Assembly (NCBI GenBank): GCA_021836225.1
Contig: JAKBJA010000179.1
Span: forward strand, 1 to 15,382
Reading direction: 5' to 3'
DNA length: 15,382 nt
From: Pseudomonadota bacterium
GTDB taxonomy: Bacteria > Pseudomonadota > Gammaproteobacteria > Burkholderiales > Thiobacillaceae
The notes beneath the pieces are model-generated. The model saw nothing but the letters and a program-made list of their open reading frames with translations, searched no databases and had not been told where the DNA came from. Shown piece after piece: positions 13,633 to 15,382 of this stretch (positions within the stretch are counted from its first letter, which is position 1; each line of letters opens with the position of its first letter). A program made the position numbers and the translations under genes.

Positions 13633-14420
13633 GGTGCGACCGCCACCGCCAGACGCAGCGGCGCCAGGTAATCCAGCATGACCTGTTTGCTTGTCCCCCG
13701 CGCCACGGCCTGCAGCAGCGGCAACCCGCGCGCGCAGGGAATGGCGCGGCGCAGCGCTTCGAGTTCGGGCTCGGCCAACCTGTCGGGCTCGGCGTCGGCG
13801 AGGCTGACCTCGATCCGAGCCAGCGAGCGCGCACTCTGCGCCGGCATCAGCGCCAGCGCAATGCCGAAGGCCCCGGGAAGCGGACGCTTGGCGTGCATGG
13901 GCTCGGGATAGGGCATGTCGTAGGTGATCAGCAGCGTGCCGTCACCCGCGACCGCGACCTGCGCCATGGCCTCCAGCAGGCCGGCGCCGAAACTGCCGTC
14001 GTGGGCGCACAGCACCGTGGCCGGGGTCATGGCGCCGGAGGCGATGCCCCAGTAGCCCGCCGGGGCGTTGTGCACCGAGTTGTGAAAACGGGTCGGCGAG
14101 ATGTGGCGGTCGTCGGAGGCCAGCACCTTGCAGAGGGCATCGCAATTGTCGTTGTCGGCGCCGGAGGACGAAAACACCGTGGCCAGCTGTCTGGCATCGA
14201 GCTGTCCGTTGGCGCAGGCCTCCTGTCCCACCGCCAGCGCGACCTTGATCGCGAGGCCGGTGCGGCGGCGCTCGGCAGGCGGCAGCGCCTGCGGCGCGGG
14301 CACCGTAAGGGGGCGCGCTTCGTAGGGGGCGGCGCCTGCGAGGATGGGCTGCGCCGCGAGCCAGTTGTCGAGCCCCGGCCCGATCAGGCCGATGCCGTCG
14401 AGGTAGGCGGCGAGCTTCAT
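13623..14420 (-). CDS. apeC: Short ketosynthase-like chain-length factor (ApeC-like)
   Basis: A 265-residue protein resembling only the N-terminal half of a beta-ketoacyl synthase. TVFSSSGADNDNCDAL (81-96), SPTRFHNSVHNAPAGYWGIA (108-127) and ATVLCAHDGSFGAGLLEAM (134-152) are the characteristic blocks. Aligned by eye with the neighbouring ketosynthase (VVSTACSSS), the catalytic cysteine position is Asp141, so it cannot condense by itself; Cys138 lies three residues earlier. Proteins of this type pair with a full ketosynthase and set chain length, as ApeC does with ApeO. The ATG at 14418-14420 overlaps the ketosynthase stop (ATGA). The open frame runs on upstream to about 15035, but that stretch lies inside the ketosynthase gene and looks like out-of-frame translation. 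The last ten bases overlap the dehydratase start. A stable pair with the upstream product is expected from the coupling. Confidence 0.87.
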   Translation of the reverse strand: MKLAAYLDGIGLIGPGLDNWLAAQPILAGAAPYEARPLTVPAPQALPPAERRRTGLAIKVALAVGQEACANGQLDARQLATVFSSSGADNDNCDALCKVLASDDRHISPTRFHNSVHNAPAGYWGIASGAMTPATVLCAHDGSFGAGLLEAMAQVAVAGDGTLLITYDMPYPEPMHAKRPLPGAFGIALALMPAQSARSLARIEVSLADAEPDRLAEPELEALRRAIPCARGLPLLQAVARGTSKQVMLDYLAPLRLAVAVAPCR

Positions 14421-15382
14421 TGCGCGCGCCCCAGGATCAGGCTGCAATTGGTGCCGCCGAAACCGAAGGCGTTGCTCAGCACCCGGCTGGGCGCGGCCAG
14501 CCGGTTCGCGGTCAGGTACTGGACGGGAATGCCCGGGTCGATGCGGCGCGTGTTGATCCCGCCCGGCAGGAAGCCCTGCTGCAGCGCCAGCGCGCTGATG
14601 ACCGCCTCGAGACCGCCGGCCGCGCCCAGGGTGTGGCCGGTCGCGCCCTTGGTGGAACTGCACGGCACGGCGTTGCCGAACAGCGCAGCCACCGCGCGGC
14701 CCTCGGCGGCGTCGTTGCTCGGCGTCGCGGTGCCGTGCAGGTTGATGTAGTCGATGTCGGCCGGCTTGAGGCCCGCCGCTTTCAGCGCGGCGCTCATCGC
14801 CATGTGTGCGCCCAGGCCTTCCGGGTGCGGCGACGACATGTGGTGGGCGTCGCTCGATTCGCCCGCGCCCAGCAGCAGCACGGCATCGGTGTCGAGGCTG
14901 TCGGCCGGGCGCTCGAGCAGCACGAAGGCGGCCGCCTCGCCGATGGACAGGCCGTTGCGATCCCCGTCGTAGGGCCGGCAGGGTTCGGGCGAAAGCAGCT
15001 CCAGCGAGTTGAAGCCGTACAGGGTAGTCAGGCACAGCGAGTCGACGCCGCCGACGATGGCGGCGTCGATCAGGCCGGCCGCGATCATCCGTGACGCCGA
15101 GGCGAACACCTTGGCGCTCGACGAGCAGGCGGTGGAGACCACCGCGGCCGGGCCCTCCAGGTTGAAGGCGGTGCGCACGAAGTCGGCCACCGAATAGGTG
15201 TTGTGGGTGGTGCGATAGTGGAAGTCGTCCGGCAGGGCGCCTGTCACCGGATCGCGGCGGCGGTAGGCCTGCTCGGTCTGCAGGATGCCGGAGGTGCTGG
15301 TGCCGAGCAGCACGCCGATGCGTCGGCGGCCGTAGCGTGCGGCGGCCGCGCCGACGGCGGCACTGAAACCATCCTGACGCAG
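14417..15382 (-). CDS. Beta-ketoacyl-ACP synthase (type II aryl-polyene KS), partial
   Basis: A leftward gene whose 5' end lies beyond the right edge; 321 residues are visible, out of about 400 for the family. The catalytic triad is complete: Cys in STACSSSAKVF (codon at 15125-15127), His in NLHGTATPSND, and His in STKGATGHTLGAAGG. GVLLGTSTSGI near the visible N terminus, RPYDGDRNGLSIGEAAAFVLLER, and the C-terminal SNAFGFGGTNCSLILGR are typical KAS I/II-like blocks. A GTG at 15311-15313 could be mistaken for the start, but the frame continues upstream with matching KS sequence (SAAVGAAAARYG) to the window end. It should condense malonyl-ACP with the growing aryl polyene, probably as partner of the CLF-like protein encoded next (stop and start overlap, ATGA). 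It could be equivalent to ApeO or ApeR; the order KS-CLF-DH-KR favours ApeO. Confidence 0.93.
   Translation of the reverse strand: MRQDGFSAAVGAAAARYGRRRIGVLLGTSTSGILQTEQAYRRRDPVTGALPDDFHYRTTHNTYSVADFVRTAFNLEGPAAVVSTACSSSAKVFASASRMIAAGLIDAAIVGGVDSLCLTTLYGFNSLELLSPEPCRPYDGDRNGLSIGEAAAFVLLERPADSLDTDAVLLLGAGESSDAHHMSSPHPEGLGAHMAMSAALKAAGLKPADIDYINLHGTATPSNDAAEGRAVAALFGNAVPCSSTKGATGHTLGAAGGLEAVISALALQQGFLPGGINTRRIDPGIPVQYLTANRLAAPSRVLSNAFGFGGTNCSLILGRAQ

Noticed and set aside
14421..15035. N-terminal extension of the CLF-like frame to 470 codons
   Set aside because: The extra part lies wholly within the ketosynthase gene in another frame and reads as Arg/Gly/Pro/Ala-rich nonsense; the ATG at 14418-14420 gives a normal family N terminus.
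1..15382. Mobile elements, phage genes, CRISPR arrays, toxin-antitoxin pairs, tRNA genes at cluster borders
   Set aside because: All bases except short gaps are assigned to recognisable genes; no inverted repeats, transposase motifs, spacer-repeat pattern or tRNA fold was seen.

Overview
The window is GC-rich and gene-dense. It suggests a betaproteobacterium, probably of the Rhodocyclales/Nitrosomonadales type. The evidence is the housekeeping order yicC - Ser/Thr kinase - PP2C phosphatase - rph - rdgB - hemW together with the coding style. Genus cannot be fixed from sequence alone.

Left part (1-4689), conserved chromosomal backbone. The 5' end of yicC runs leftwards off the window. Divergently, a soluble eukaryote-like protein kinase and a PP2C-type phosphatase form a signalling pair. 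They are followed by rph (RNase PH), rdgB (dITP/XTP pyrophosphatase) and hemW (radical-SAM heme chaperone, TTG start). The last three are tightly packed and overlapping.

Right part (4799-15382), an aryl-polyene/xanthomonadin-type pigment cluster built as two convergent arms that meet at about 11096-11153. The rightward arm encodes a flavin-dependent halogenase-like enzyme, a XanB2-type chorismatase (hydroxybenzoate starter supply), a MipA/OmpV outer-membrane protein, a lysophospholipid-type acyltransferase, a family 2 glycosyltransferase, a UbiE-like methyltransferase and a PagL-like lipid A deacylase homologue. The leftward arm starts beyond the right edge. It encodes a beta-ketoacyl synthase (partial), a short chain-length-factor-like KS homologue lacking the catalytic Cys, an ApeP-like hotdog dehydratase, an ApeQ/FabG-like ketoreductase and, translationally coupled at its end, a CPA2-type cation/proton antiporter. 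Most neighbours overlap by 4-11 bases.

Working model (inference): the chorismatase makes a hydroxybenzoate starter. The KS/CLF, ketoreductase and dehydratase extend it into a conjugated polyene. The halogenase and methyltransferase decorate the aryl head. The acyltransferase and glycosyltransferase join the polyene acid to a lipid or sugar carrier, and the two outer-membrane proteins act at the destination membrane. ACPs, the aryl-ACP ligase, the second dehydratase, thioesterase and exporter are not in the window and should lie beyond its right end.

The least expected members are the PagL homologue (Glu to Asp at the inferred catalytic position, clearly lower GC, its own promoter-like element) and the coupled antiporter. 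No tRNA, rRNA, CRISPR array, insertion sequence or phage gene was seen, and no gene-free stretch exceeds about 110 bases.
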